Assembly: GCA_030430205.1 (NCBI GenBank)
Contig: JAUIGE010000018.1
Location: forward strand, 62,001-126,000
Reading direction: 5' to 3'
Source: Bacteroidia bacterium
GTDB taxonomy: Bacteria; Bacteroidota; Bacteroidia; J057
DNA length: 64,000 bases
Part shown: in pieces, positions 1 to 8,161 of the stretch
Numbering within the stretch: the stretch's first letter is position 1
How the letters are laid out: each line of letters starts with the position of its first letter
Program-made: the position numbers and the translations under genes
Notes under the pieces: model-generated
Told to the model about the DNA's origin: nothing
Seen by the model: only the letters and a program-made list of their open reading frames with translations
Databases searched by the model: none

Positions 1-1053
1 ATCTGTTTTGCTGTAGGGAGCCACCTGCGTAGCAGGGGGGAGATGGTAGGTGATTTCGTACTCGCCTGCGAGCAGATTGCTGGCGATCAAGCTATCGCCT
101 ACGACTCCAGCACCCGAAAATGTCCCGCCTGCGGGATAGGCGCTCAGTTTGACGCCTAGGCTTTCGCCGACGCACAGGAGCTGAGGCACGCCTTCCAGGC
201 GCGCAAATTGGCTGCTGTCCACATTCATCATATAAAAGCGTTCTTGCGCATAGGTATCCAGCATGCGCTGGTGCTGGCCCGGGGAAAAGTGGTCCGTTTG
301 GCAGGGATAATAAGACATGATGTTGGTCAGGTCGGGCATATAGAGGTCGCCATTGGCGTCTCGCAGGAGGGTGTCATCATATGCGCAGCTATTGTAGTTG
401 CCATAGGTATAGGGATCGGCAGGGGTGTCGCAGACTTCATCTCCGGTGGTGGTGCAATTGCCGCCATTTACCCATTCGGCGGAAATGCCATTGAGTCCGA
501 CGCCATTGCCAAAGGTGTGGTACAGGCCGAGGTTATGGCCTAGCTCATGGGCCAGCACACGGCCCGAAATCCCTCCGAAGGTGACGATGCGGTTCGAGCC
601 GCCCGGAAAGGAGGCATAGGCAGAGACAGGAATAGGAAAGCCAGGATTGGCGAGGGTTTCAAAAACATTGATGTAGCGGGGATCTGCCACCTGGTAGGCC
701 CAGGGCACAAATGCATTGTACCCATAGCGGACAGTGCTGCTGTCATAGTATACAGGGCTGCCGCAAAGCGCGAATTGAATGCCTGAACCGGCAAAGAAGG
801 TATTGGTTTCTGCTATGGCCCGGCGAATCCGGGCATCGGATTGCAGCCCACCGACTCCGTTGTCATCACGGACAATGTGAAATTTCAGCAGGAATATTTT
901 GTCGCCGCCATGGCTTTCAGGGCCATTTGCATGCAAATGATGGTGCGGCAACAAATGAGGCGCAAAGCCACTCGTCCCGCAGGAGGAGGGATGCATTTCT
1001 TGAGAAAAAAGGAAAAGGGGAAAAAGAAAAAGGAGGAGGATATATCTTTTCAT
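1..1053 (-). CDS. Secreted zinc metalloprotease, M43 (pappalysin-like) family, C-terminus beyond window edge
   Basis: This frame is absent from the ORF track because its stop codon lies outside the window; I read it by reverse-complementing bases 1-1053. It is open for 351 codons from an ATG. It begins with a signal peptide (MKRYILLLFLFPLFLFSQ). The metzincin zinc motif HELGHNLGLYH puts ligands at about H169, H173 and H179, and a Met-turn follows (NIMSYYPC). Cysteines between them (GNCTTTGDEVCDTP) fit the M43 cytophagalysin/pappalysin layout. After the catalytic domain comes an Ig-like segment (GVPQLLCVGESLGVKLSAYPAGG), which suggests PKD/Ig repeats and perhaps a T9SS tail to the left. It probably degrades extracellular protein. 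The family call is firm; length and secretion route are inferred. Confidence 0.88.
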   Translation of the reverse strand, partial: MKRYILLLFLFPLFLFSQEMHPSSCGTSGFAPHLLPHHHLHANGPESHGGDKIFLLKFHIVRDDNGVGGLQSDARIRRAIAETNTFFAGSGIQFALCGSPVYYDSSTVRYGYNAFVPWAYQVADPRYINVFETLANPGFPIPVSAYASFPGGSNRIVTFGGISGRVLAHELGHNLGLYHTFGNGVGLNGISAEWVNGGNCTTTGDEVCDTPADPYTYGNYNSCAYDDTLLRDANGDLYMPDLTNIMSYYPCQTDHFSPGQHQRMLDTYAQERFYMMNVDSSQFARLEGVPQLLCVGESLGVKLSAYPAGGTFSGAGVVGDSLIASNLLAGEYEITYHLPPATQVAPYSKTD

Positions 1054-1162
1054 TGAAAAAGCAATTAAGTGTTGAAAGGAAAGACTCAATTGCCTGTTTG
1101 CTCTAAAACAAAACTAAAGAAGTTTCAGTTGAAAGCAAATCGGATGAGAATCCCCTATGTGT

Positions 1163-1170
1163 TATATTTG
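1163..1170 (+). promoter_or_regulatory. Possible Bacteroidota -7 promoter element (TATATTTG)
   Basis: TATATTTG matches the Bacteroidota primary-sigma -7 consensus TAnnTTTG and lies about 24 nt before the ATG at 1194. No TTTG was found 19 nt upstream, so only half of the promoter is supported. Confidence 0.35.
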
Positions 1171-1193
1171 CAACATCTCAAAATAGAAAAAAC

Positions 1194-1661
1194 ATGACAA
1201 AATACACCTGGTTTTATTCCTTCGCCCAAGCCCTCAGTGTGGATCAAATCATTGCTTTGGAAGCTGATTTTGAGGCTTTTTTAAGTCAATGGAAAACCCA
1301 TGGTACGCCGGTGCAGGGCATGATTCAGATACGCTATGCGCGTTTTGTGATCATCCAGGCTGATCCCCGCGAAGGCCGCCCTTCGGGCTGCTCCATAGAC
1401 AGCATGAGGCATGCTGTCGAGCAGATACTCACGGCCCATGGCCTCTCCTGGCTCGACAACTCCCACGTCTTCATCGCCGATGAAGAAGACGAAATCCTCG
1501 CCCTCAACTTCCGCGACCTTCCGGCCCTCGCCGCCGCCGGCAAACTCAAAGCCGATACCCTGGTCTTCGACCACACCCTCAGCCAAACCGACGACCTGAG
1601 CAAGTGGGAAATGCCTTTGGCTGATACCTGGTTGCGCCGTTACCTTTCTGTTGAAGCTTAA
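1194..1661 (+). CDS. Conserved Bacteroidota protein of unknown function (often misnamed 'ABC transporter ATPase')
   Basis: The 155-residue product has no signal peptide, membrane segment, Walker A or Walker B motif. From memory it resembles a conserved cytoplasmic family of Bacteroidota that databases often label 'ABC transporter ATPase'. Family-like blocks are WKTHGTPVQGMIQIRYARFVII, the central SGCSIDS, and the C-terminal TLVFDHTLSQ followed by TWLRRYL. The name is not supported by the sequence, so I assign no function. The gene is followed 13 nt later by a flavin reductase on the same strand, so the two are probably co-transcribed. Base composition in the second half is clearly GC-rich. 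Confidence 0.8.
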   Translation: MTKYTWFYSFAQALSVDQIIALEADFEAFLSQWKTHGTPVQGMIQIRYARFVIIQADPREGRPSGCSIDSMRHAVEQILTAHGLSWLDNSHVFIADEEDEILALNFRDLPALAAAGKLKADTLVFDHTLSQTDDLSKWEMPLADTWLRRYLSVEA

Positions 1662-1674
1662 TTACCAGCCAAAC

Positions 1675-2547
1675 ATGCTATCCATAGATCCCCAATCCAC
1701 CCCAACACCACAGCTCCACCAATACCTGCTGGGCTCAGTTTCGCCGCGACCCATCGCCTTTGTGAGCACGCTCTCGCCCGATGGCGTGGCCAATTTGGCG
1801 CCTTTCAGCTTTTTCAATGTATTTAGCTCCAATCCGCCGATTGCCGTTTTTTCCGCCAACCGCACGGTAGCAAACAATACCACCAAGGATACCCTCGCCA
1901 ATGCTGAGGCTACCGGCGAAGTCGTCATCAATGTGGTGACCCACGATATCGTGCGCCAAACTGCGCTTGCCAGCGTCAACTACCCACCGGAGGTGAGTGA
2001 GTTTGAGAAAGTGGGGCTGACGCCGATAGCGTCAGACCTGGTGAAACCCTTTCGGGTGAAGGAATCGCCATCGCAGATGGAGTGCCGGGTGAAGGAGATC
2101 ATCCCTCTGGGAGATCGGGGCGGAGCAGGCAATCTGGTGATATGCGAGATACTGCGCATCCACATCAGTGAGGAGGTTTTGGATGAAAAAGGGCGGATCG
2201 ACCCTCACAAGATGGACCTTATGGGGCGCATGGGCCGCGCCTTTTACTGCCGCGCATCGGGCGATGCGGTCTCCAAAATATTTCAGCCCGTCACCCAGAT
2301 CGGGATGGGCTTTGACCTGCTGCCGGAAGGTGTCCGGCACAGTCCCGTACTCAGGGGTAACCAGCTCGCAGAGCTGGCTGCGATGGAGGAGATACCTGCT
2401 GCCGATGGCAGCATCTTTCAGGATAAGCAGGTGCAGCAAGCGATGCTTGCTACTGAATCTCAAAAAACAAAGCTGCTACATCAGTATGCAGCAGCCTTGA
2501 TTGACAGGGGCGAAGTCGCGCGGGCCTGGCAGGTCTTATTGGCCTGA
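1675..2547 (+). CDS. Flavin reductase family protein (FMN-binding split-barrel)
   Basis: The track starts this ORF at a TTG at 1651, inside the upstream gene. The ATG at 1675 (MLSIDPQSTPTPQ) removes the overlap and is preferred, giving 290 residues. The N-terminal half is a flavin reductase-like split barrel: VSPRPIAFVSTLSPDGVANLAPFSFFN is the FMN-contacting start, and PPIAVFS and GEVVINVV follow. The family reduces flavin with NAD(P)H or holds FMN for partner oxygenases. No oxygenase lies nearby, so the partner is unknown. The extra 90 or so C-terminal residues, predicted helical, are typical of the longer cytoplasmic members. It converges with the next gene with only 4 nt between stops. Confidence 0.88.
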   Translation: MLSIDPQSTPTPQLHQYLLGSVSPRPIAFVSTLSPDGVANLAPFSFFNVFSSNPPIAVFSANRTVANNTTKDTLANAEATGEVVINVVTHDIVRQTALASVNYPPEVSEFEKVGLTPIASDLVKPFRVKESPSQMECRVKEIIPLGDRGGAGNLVICEILRIHISEEVLDEKGRIDPHKMDLMGRMGRAFYCRASGDAVSKIFQPVTQIGMGFDLLPEGVRHSPVLRGNQLAELAAMEEIPAADGSIFQDKQVQQAMLATESQKTKLLHQYAAALIDRGEVARAWQVLLA

Positions 2548-2551
2548 GGCC

Positions 2552-4960
2552 TTATTCCTTACGTATTTTTAGCATTTTTCCACTGAGCAACTGCCCATCG
2601 AATGTCAGGTAGTAGAGGTAGGTTCCCTGAGGGTAGTCTCTCAGGTTGATGCGAAGCTCTGCGAGTCCAGCCTGCATTTCGCTTTCAGAAAAATAAACCC
2701 TTTTTCCGGGCAGGTCAAAGACCTCCAATTGCAGCTTGCCGGAAGCCGGCAGCAATACACGCAAGCGGGTACTTTCCTCAAAAGGATGAGGAAATACCTG
2801 AAGCAGCTGAAAATCATCGGCTGCAAGGCCGAATTTCACCTCTAGCCTTTCACTCAATAGCTGGGCAAGCCCATTCACATCTACATGCAACAGGCGGTAG
2901 CTGTTGATACCTGCCAAAGGCCTGGGATCTTTCAGCTCATAGGAGGTGACAGTATTTGCTGATCCGAAGGCTGACAGCCGACCCACTTCTACATAAGCCG
3001 AGCGTGTCGGCAAGTATTTTTGCACGATAAAGCCTTGCGTATTTTCCTCAAAAACGCTTGTCCAATTCAGCTGAATCTGCTGCTGATCCACATATCCTGC
3101 AAAATCCAGCAAAGCTGCCGGCAGGGGGTTGGCCACTGTAACTTCAAAAAAAGCACTGTCCAGGCTGTTGGTTTTACCGATTTCCCGGGCAAAAAAGCGC
3201 AGGCTGTGCAGGCTGTTGCGGAAACTGCTATCCATGGGGAGGGTGGGATAGTAATTGCGGATGCAAAAATTGCTGAGCTGCTGCACAGCGATTCCACCTG
3301 CTGCTACCAGCTCAGAAGTACTTCCGATCAGTTGTGGACTGTAGGTGTCCAGTTGGATAAAAAACTGAATATCCTGTAGATTTTCCCCTATTCCTGCATT
3401 TACGGTAAATACATCAACAGCAGGATAGAGGCTTTCAAAATCCAGCGTCCCTTCCAGGCCTTGCACATAGGGTGTAGGCAGATCAAAAAGAGCTGAATCT
3501 TTGTCCAGGATGGTACGCAGCACCGTATTGGTGCGCACGGGCACATTGAAGTCAAAATATATATCTGCGAAATTGGGGATTTCGGTTTGGTCGGCCAGGC
3601 CAGCAACGGGCTTGATCATAAACTCAATGAAGCCATTGCTTAAAGTGGGGTTGGTGCCTGAGTCAGGCAGCAAGATATTGTCAAATTGCCATCTCATGGC
3701 GCGCTTGTCATCTATGCTCAGGCTATAATCATGGCTCGCTGAAAGCATTTCGATGCTATGGATGTCGAGCCTGGCATCAAGGGTGTCTATGACATAGACA
3801 TTGAATGCGGTATCTGTTCCCGTATTTTGGAAGCGAATGCGGTAGTGCATTTGCTGTTCAGGAGTGATAAAGCCTTCGGTGCCAATGCCCGGTGAGGCTG
3901 CCTTGTCGTTGGGGTCGTAGCTGGCTCGAACTATATCAGTTGTGATCGAATAATTATTCTGGGGCGTAGTATCCCCCGCAACAGGATTCACCTGTGCGCT
4001 TTGGGTAATCGTAGTGCCTATCGAAACGGTTCCTGGCAGAAAAAAACGACTCGTCAGGTAGAGGCTTTGGGTGGGCAGGAGGTTGGTAAAGGAAAATGTA
4101 ACTTTTCGATTGCTGCCGTCATGGACTCCACTGTAGGGGTTATCCAGGTATTGGAGATGGGCGTCATAATTGAGGCAAGCCGTGCCTGACATGGGGATAG
4201 TGCCTGTATTTTTTACCCACATGCCTATGACGGCATTGGAACCCGGGCGATACCGCCACCATCTGCCAAGGGTTACCTCCAGATCCTGGATCACAGTTCC
4301 TGTCACCAGCGCAAAATCGCCTGTGTATTTCGTCCCACTTCCCGTCAAATTAAAAGTATATGTCCCTGTGGCAGGCACACCCAGTGTAAATGGCGTTGTG
4401 TCTACGAGCGAAACCGTATAGTTTCCGGGATATAGAAGAAGTTGATACCATCCCTGATCATCAGTCATGAAATAATATTGCCCCATTTGTACCCATTTGT
4501 ACCGTAAAGGGATGTCTGTTCCTGCTTCATACATCCCATTCGCATTGCCATCAAAATAAACCCTGCCCGAGATGGTATCCACGGGTTGAACACATGGACC
4601 GGGCAAAACAAAAATGTTTTTGGAAACACAATTGGTATCCAAACCGCTGCTATTCTGGTTGTATATACAATAAGTGACGGTGTAAATACCCGCTGATGTA
4701 TAAGTGTGTGTGACAAAACGGGAGCTGACAGGAGGCGTGCCCGGATTGTAACCATAGGCGAAGTCTCCATCCCCAAAACTGTAAACCGGGTAGCCGTTGG
4801 GACTCATGTTAGCACTTGAGTCTTCAAAGATTACAGGCTGTCCTACACAGGGCTGGAGCGGCTGGTAAGTGAAATTTGCAGTTGGGGTCTGACTAGATAG
4901 GGAGATAGTTGTGCCCCAAAAAAGAAGCAGGAGGTTGAGTGTTGTGTAGACGTTTTTCAT
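2552..4960 (-). CDS. T9SS-secreted PKD/cell-surface protein
   Basis: The 802-residue product starts with a signal peptide (MKNVYTTLNLLLLFWGTTISLSSQ). Next comes a PKD domain at about 27-120 (YSFGDGDFAYG; THTYTSAGIYTVTYCIYN) and an SdrD/B-like segment at about 130-200 (ISGRVYFDGNANGMYE). Beta-sandwich 'conserved repeat' domains cover about 215-485, including the Bacteroidota signature ASYDPNDKAASPG. The C-terminus is a type A T9SS sorting domain (VFPHPFEESTRLRVLLPASGKL; FDLPGKRVYFSE; GTYLYYLTFDGQLLSGKMLKI). No catalytic motif was seen, so an adhesin or structural surface role is likely. It is monocistronic, and its end nearly touches the flavin reductase gene. Confidence 0.85.
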   Translation of the reverse strand: MKNVYTTLNLLLLFWGTTISLSSQTPTANFTYQPLQPCVGQPVIFEDSSANMSPNGYPVYSFGDGDFAYGYNPGTPPVSSRFVTHTYTSAGIYTVTYCIYNQNSSGLDTNCVSKNIFVLPGPCVQPVDTISGRVYFDGNANGMYEAGTDIPLRYKWVQMGQYYFMTDDQGWYQLLLYPGNYTVSLVDTTPFTLGVPATGTYTFNLTGSGTKYTGDFALVTGTVIQDLEVTLGRWWRYRPGSNAVIGMWVKNTGTIPMSGTACLNYDAHLQYLDNPYSGVHDGSNRKVTFSFTNLLPTQSLYLTSRFFLPGTVSIGTTITQSAQVNPVAGDTTPQNNYSITTDIVRASYDPNDKAASPGIGTEGFITPEQQMHYRIRFQNTGTDTAFNVYVIDTLDARLDIHSIEMLSASHDYSLSIDDKRAMRWQFDNILLPDSGTNPTLSNGFIEFMIKPVAGLADQTEIPNFADIYFDFNVPVRTNTVLRTILDKDSALFDLPTPYVQGLEGTLDFESLYPAVDVFTVNAGIGENLQDIQFFIQLDTYSPQLIGSTSELVAAGGIAVQQLSNFCIRNYYPTLPMDSSFRNSLHSLRFFAREIGKTNSLDSAFFEVTVANPLPAALLDFAGYVDQQQIQLNWTSVFEENTQGFIVQKYLPTRSAYVEVGRLSAFGSANTVTSYELKDPRPLAGINSYRLLHVDVNGLAQLLSERLEVKFGLAADDFQLLQVFPHPFEESTRLRVLLPASGKLQLEVFDLPGKRVYFSESEMQAGLAELRINLRDYPQGTYLYYLTFDGQLLSGKMLKIRKE

Positions 4961-5094
4961 AGGTACAGGCTAAAAGTTTGTATAGGCGGCTTGTTAAATA
5001 TACAATTAGTTTTTTGCCTGAAAAAATCATCGCTACTGAAATATACACCTTTACATACTTATGGATTATATGAATGCCGACTACTCCATTTTGT

Positions 5095-5123
5095 AAAAAA
5101 AAGAGCCACCGATCAGGTGGCTC
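5095..5123 (-). terminator. Rho-independent terminator of thrS-infC
   Basis: A perfect 8-bp stem GAGCCACC/GGTGGCTC with a 5-nt loop is followed on the minus strand by eight T residues. It starts 57 nt after the infC stop codon and ends the thrS-infC transcription unit. Confidence 0.92.
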
Positions 5124-5180
5124 GTATAAAAGGGGTATTACATATCTGTATGGAAGGAGTGATTGAAAGCTAAACACATC

Positions 5181-5786
5181 CTAATCGTCATCCTCGTCTT
5201 CGTCTCTGTCTTTTTTCTTCACCGGTGCCTGCTGGGTAGGAGCCATGATCATAATCATGCGGCGCCCTTCCATTTTGGGATGCATCTCCAATTTTCCAAC
5301 ATCTTCGAGTGCTTCAGCAAAACGCTCAAGCATATCGCGGCCGCGGTCTTTATAAATAATATTTCTACCACGAAATTGAACATAGGCCTTCAATTTATTG
5401 CCATCACTCAAAAACTTTTGTGCGTGGCGCAATTTAAAATTGAAGTCATGCTCATCGGTATTAGGACCAAAACGAATTTCTTTCAGAACAACTTTGCTCT
5501 GGTTCACTTTATTCGCTTTTTTCTTTTTCTTGAGTTCGTAGGCAAATTTTGAATATTCAATGATTCGCACAACCGGAGGGCTTGCCTGTCCGGCAATTTC
5601 AACCAGATCCAAATCCATGTCATCGGCCAGTTGCAATGCCTGCTTGGTAGGCAAAACCCCATTGAGGGATTCGTCTTCCATTCCAACCAGACGGACGTCT
5701 GAAACACGGATTTCATTGTTGATTCTGTGCTCTCGTCGGGCTACCTGCCTGACAGGTCTTCTTGTGTTTTTTCTTCTTTTTGCCAA
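5181..5786 (-). CDS. infC: Translation initiation factor IF-3
   Basis: The 201-residue product matches IF-3 throughout. It has the N-terminal domain entry INNEIRVSDVRLVGMEDESLNGVLPTKQALQLA, the linker helix (FAYELKKKKKANK), and the C-terminal ribosome-binding domain KEIRFGPNTDEHDFNFKLRHAQKFL with DRGRDMLERFAEAL. The acidic tail (KKKDRDEDEDDD) is common in Bacteroidota. IF-3 binds the 30S subunit and checks start-codon pairing. The only usable start codon is TTG at 5784-5786; the third codon upstream in frame is TAA. A non-ATG start is interesting because IF-3 in other bacteria limits its own synthesis through a weak start codon. It lies 117 nt downstream of thrS. rpmI and rplT, the usual next genes, are absent here. 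Confidence 0.96.
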   Translation of the reverse strand: MAKRRKNTRRPVRQVARREHRINNEIRVSDVRLVGMEDESLNGVLPTKQALQLADDMDLDLVEIAGQASPPVVRIIEYSKFAYELKKKKKANKVNQSKVVLKEIRFGPNTDEHDFNFKLRHAQKFLSDGNKLKAYVQFRGRNIIYKDRGRDMLERFAEALEDVGKLEMHPKMEGRRMIMIMAPTQQAPVKKKDRDEDEDDD

Positions 5787-5837
5787 ATTTGTTTATTGAT
5801 TTAGGTAAATGATTATGAAAGATTTCATGATGCAGCA

Positions 5838-5902
5838 ATATGCTGACCCTGCAAATATAAATCCTAAAATATCAGCATATCAGCAAATTAGCAAATTCGC
5901 GC
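5838..5902. repeat. Inverted repeat plus 8-nt tandem repeat between thrS and infC
   Basis: ATATGCTGA (5838-5846) and TCAGCATAT (5872-5880) are exact reverse complements 25 nt apart. The right arm runs into degenerate 8-nt units (ATCAGCAT ATCAGCAA ATTAGCAA ATTCGCGC). In the transcript this could form a hairpin just upstream of infC. It has no T-run in either direction close enough to be a terminator. Confidence 0.6.
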
Positions 5903-5903
5903 A

Positions 5904-7841
5904 TCACTCCAGCATCTTGCTGATCTCATCTTTGATGAGTTTTTCAAATGTATCCAGGGATAAAACGCCCTGGTCGCCTTCGTGGCGCTTGCGTACAGCT
6001 ACGGCTCCCAGCTCTTCTTCTTTTTCCCCTACAATCAACATATAAGGGTACTTCCCGACCTCTGCATTCCGGATTTTTTTACCGACTGTATCATTGCCTT
6101 TGTCTACTTCAAAACGAAATCCAGCGGTGCGTAATTGTTTCTGAACACTTTCTGCGTAGTCATTGTATTTTTCACTGATCGGAATGACGATGCCCTGCTC
6201 GGGAGCGAGCCAAAGCGGGAAATCTCCCGCAGTATGCTCGATAAGGACCGCTGTGAAGCGCTCCAGCGAGCCAAATGGCGCACGGTGAATCATCACCGGA
6301 CGGTGAGGCTGGTTGTCGGCACCGACATACTCCAGCTCAAACCTATCAGGTAGCTGATAATCCAGCTGGATGGTTCCCAACTGCCACTCGCGCCCCAGCG
6401 CGTCACGGACCATGAAGTCCAGTTTGGGGCCGTAAAAGGCCGCTTCTCCTGCAACGTGGACGGTCTCCAGACCCATCTCATCAGCGGCTTCTATGATGCC
6501 TCTTTCTGCCTGCTCCCACTGCTCATCTGAGCCGAAGTATTTGCTTTTGTTTTCAGGATCTCTCAGGGAGACCTGTGCTTTGTAATTTTTAAAATCCAAC
6601 ACCCGGAAGATGTACAGGACAATCTCTATGACACTTTTGAACTCCTCTTTTACCTGGTCTGGGCGACAGAAGATGTGTGCATCATCCTGGGTAAAGCCGC
6701 GCACGCGCGTCAGGCCGTGCAGCTCTCCGCTTTGCTCATAGCGGTAGACCGTCCCAAACTCCGCAAGGCGGAGCGGCAAGTCGCGATAAGATCGCGGAGA
6801 AGTCGCATATATCTCGCAGTGATGCGGACAGTTCATCGGTTTGAGCATAAACTCCTCCCCGGCATGAGGCGTCTTGATCGGCTGAAAAGAATCTTCCCCA
6901 TATTTGTCCCAGTGACCAGAAGTCTGGTACAATTCCTTTTTGCCGATATGAGGTGTTACCACCTGGCTGTAGCCTGCATTCTCCTGAACGCGCTTCAGGA
7001 AATCCACCAAAGTCTCGCGCATGCGCGCACCTTTGGGCAACCAAAGCGGCAAGCCCATGCCTACGCGCTCGGAAAAGGCGAAAAGCCCCATTTCCTTGCC
7101 AATCTTGCGATGATCGCGTTTTTTGGCTTCTTCGAGTAGTTCGAGATATTCTTTGAGTTCTTTTGCTTTGGGGAAAGAAATGGCGTAGAGGCGGGTCAGC
7201 ATTTTGTTTTTTTCATCCCCGCGCCAGTAGGCACCTGCAACTTTCAAAATCTTGACAGCCTTGATGACTTTCGAATTGGCGATATGCCCGCCTTTGCAGA
7301 GGTCAACGAAGTTGCCTGAGTAGTAAAAGGAGATGGTACCATCTTCCAGACCCTCGATCAGCTCTACTTTGTAGTCGTTGCCCTGTGCTTTGTAAAAAGC
7401 GATAGCTTCTGCTTTGCTTATTTCTTTGCGTTCAAAGGTCTCTCCTGAGCGGGCAAGCTCCAGGAAAGTATTTTCGATTTTTTCAAAATCATTGGTTCCG
7501 AAGCTGTCTTCGCCAAAGTCTACATCATAGTAGAAGCCATTTTCAATGGGTGGGCCAAAGCCCAGCTTAGCGTTGGGGTAATGCTGAAGGACGGCTTCAG
7601 CGAGGATGTGCGCGGAGGAATGCCAGAAGGCATTTTTGCCGTCGTCTTCCCGCCATGTGAGGATGGCGACTTTGTCGCCATCGGCGAGGGGACGAGCCAG
7701 CTCGCGAATCTCGCCATTGACTTTGGCCGCAAGGGCATTGCGGGCAAGGCCGGAGCTGATGGATTCAGCTACCTGAAGGGCATTTACCCCTTCATCAAAA
7801 CTTCTTACAGAGCCGTCTGGAAGTGAAATATGGATACTCAT
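5904..7841 (-). CDS. thrS: Threonine--tRNA ligase
   Basis: The 645-residue product is a full-length ThrRS. It has a TGS domain at about 1-62 ([19 protein letters not shown]), an editing domain with [11 protein letters not shown], and a class II core with motif 2 ([31 protein letters not shown]) and motif 3 ([13 protein letters not shown]). Zinc-site residues are in [13 protein letters not shown], and the anticodon-binding domain is at the C-terminus ([21 protein letters not shown]). It charges tRNA-Thr in the cytoplasm. It heads an operon with infC and ends next to the 8-nt repeat tract. A plausible promoter (TTTT-N19-TAGCTTTG) lies about 60 nt upstream. Confidence 0.98.
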   Translation of the reverse strand: MSIHISLPDGSVRSFDEGVNALQVAESISSGLARNALAAKVNGEIRELARPLADGDKVAILTWREDDGKNAFWHSSAHILAEAVLQHYPNAKLGFGPPIENGFYYDVDFGEDSFGTNDFEKIENTFLELARSGETFERKEISKAEAIAFYKAQGNDYKVELIEGLEDGTISFYYSGNFVDLCKGGHIANSKVIKAVKILKVAGAYWRGDEKNKMLTRLYAISFPKAKELKEYLELLEEAKKRDHRKIGKEMGLFAFSERVGMGLPLWLPKGARMRETLVDFLKRVQENAGYSQVVTPHIGKKELYQTSGHWDKYGEDSFQPIKTPHAGEEFMLKPMNCPHHCEIYATSPRSYRDLPLRLAEFGTVYRYEQSGELHGLTRVRGFTQDDAHIFCRPDQVKEEFKSVIEIVLYIFRVLDFKNYKAQVSLRDPENKSKYFGSDEQWEQAERGIIEAADEMGLETVHVAGEAAFYGPKLDFMVRDALGREWQLGTIQLDYQLPDRFELEYVGADNQPHRPVMIHRAPFGSLERFTAVLIEHTAGDFPLWLAPEQGIVIPISEKYNDYAESVQKQLRTAGFRFEVDKGNDTVGKKIRNAEVGKYPYMLIVGEKEEELGAVAVRKRHEGDQGVLSLDTFEKLIKDEISKMLE

Positions 7842-8161
7842 TATTTACGAATGTTCGATAGGTTGAGAATTCGAAGGCTCGAACCTCCTTTTTCAATTCG
7901 CAAAGCTAAATAGAATGAAAGAAGGAAAAAAGCTTTCCAATTCTTTTGATGAATAGAATATGCAGCTTAATTAATGGGGGTGTAGGGAAGCTGGATTTTG
8001 GAGAGAAATGCCAATCAAACCATAAAATAAGCGGTTTGACGTGCCCTTGTACGGAGAATGGATTCATAATGTTAACTTGCAATTTCCTCTCATGCCAACT
8101 GATGCCAACAGGCACGCGTTGTAAAACAAAATTTATTGAACCCAAAATCCACACTGCTTAG
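7842..8161. other. Divergent intergenic region thrS / subtilase (320 nt)
   Basis: This AT-rich spacer separates two divergent genes. Apart from the thrS promoter I see no RNA gene, terminator or repeat. The two short ORFs listed here (82 aa minus, 71 aa plus) overlap each other, show no family resemblance and are not called. Confidence 0.6.
7901..7931 (-). promoter_or_regulatory. Predicted Bacteroidota-type promoter of thrS
   Basis: On the minus strand TAGCTTTG (7901-7908) fits the -7 consensus TAnnTTTG. Nineteen nt upstream is TTTT in place of TTTG. The start would leave a leader of roughly 50 nt before the thrS ATG. Confidence 0.55.

Noticed and set aside
208-1106. Plus-strand ORFs of 111, 64, 79, 131 and 71 aa opposite the metalloprotease
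   Set aside because: They are antisense shadows of the minus-strand M43 protease frame, which has clear catalytic motifs.
4893-5177. 94-aa minus-strand ORF searched as rpmI or rplT after infC
   Set aside because: The sequence does not resemble L35 or L20, and it crosses the infC terminator.
7906-8161. ORFs of 82 aa (minus) and 71 aa (plus) between thrS and the subtilase gene
   Set aside because: They overlap each other antisense, have no family features, and one covers the predicted thrS promoter.
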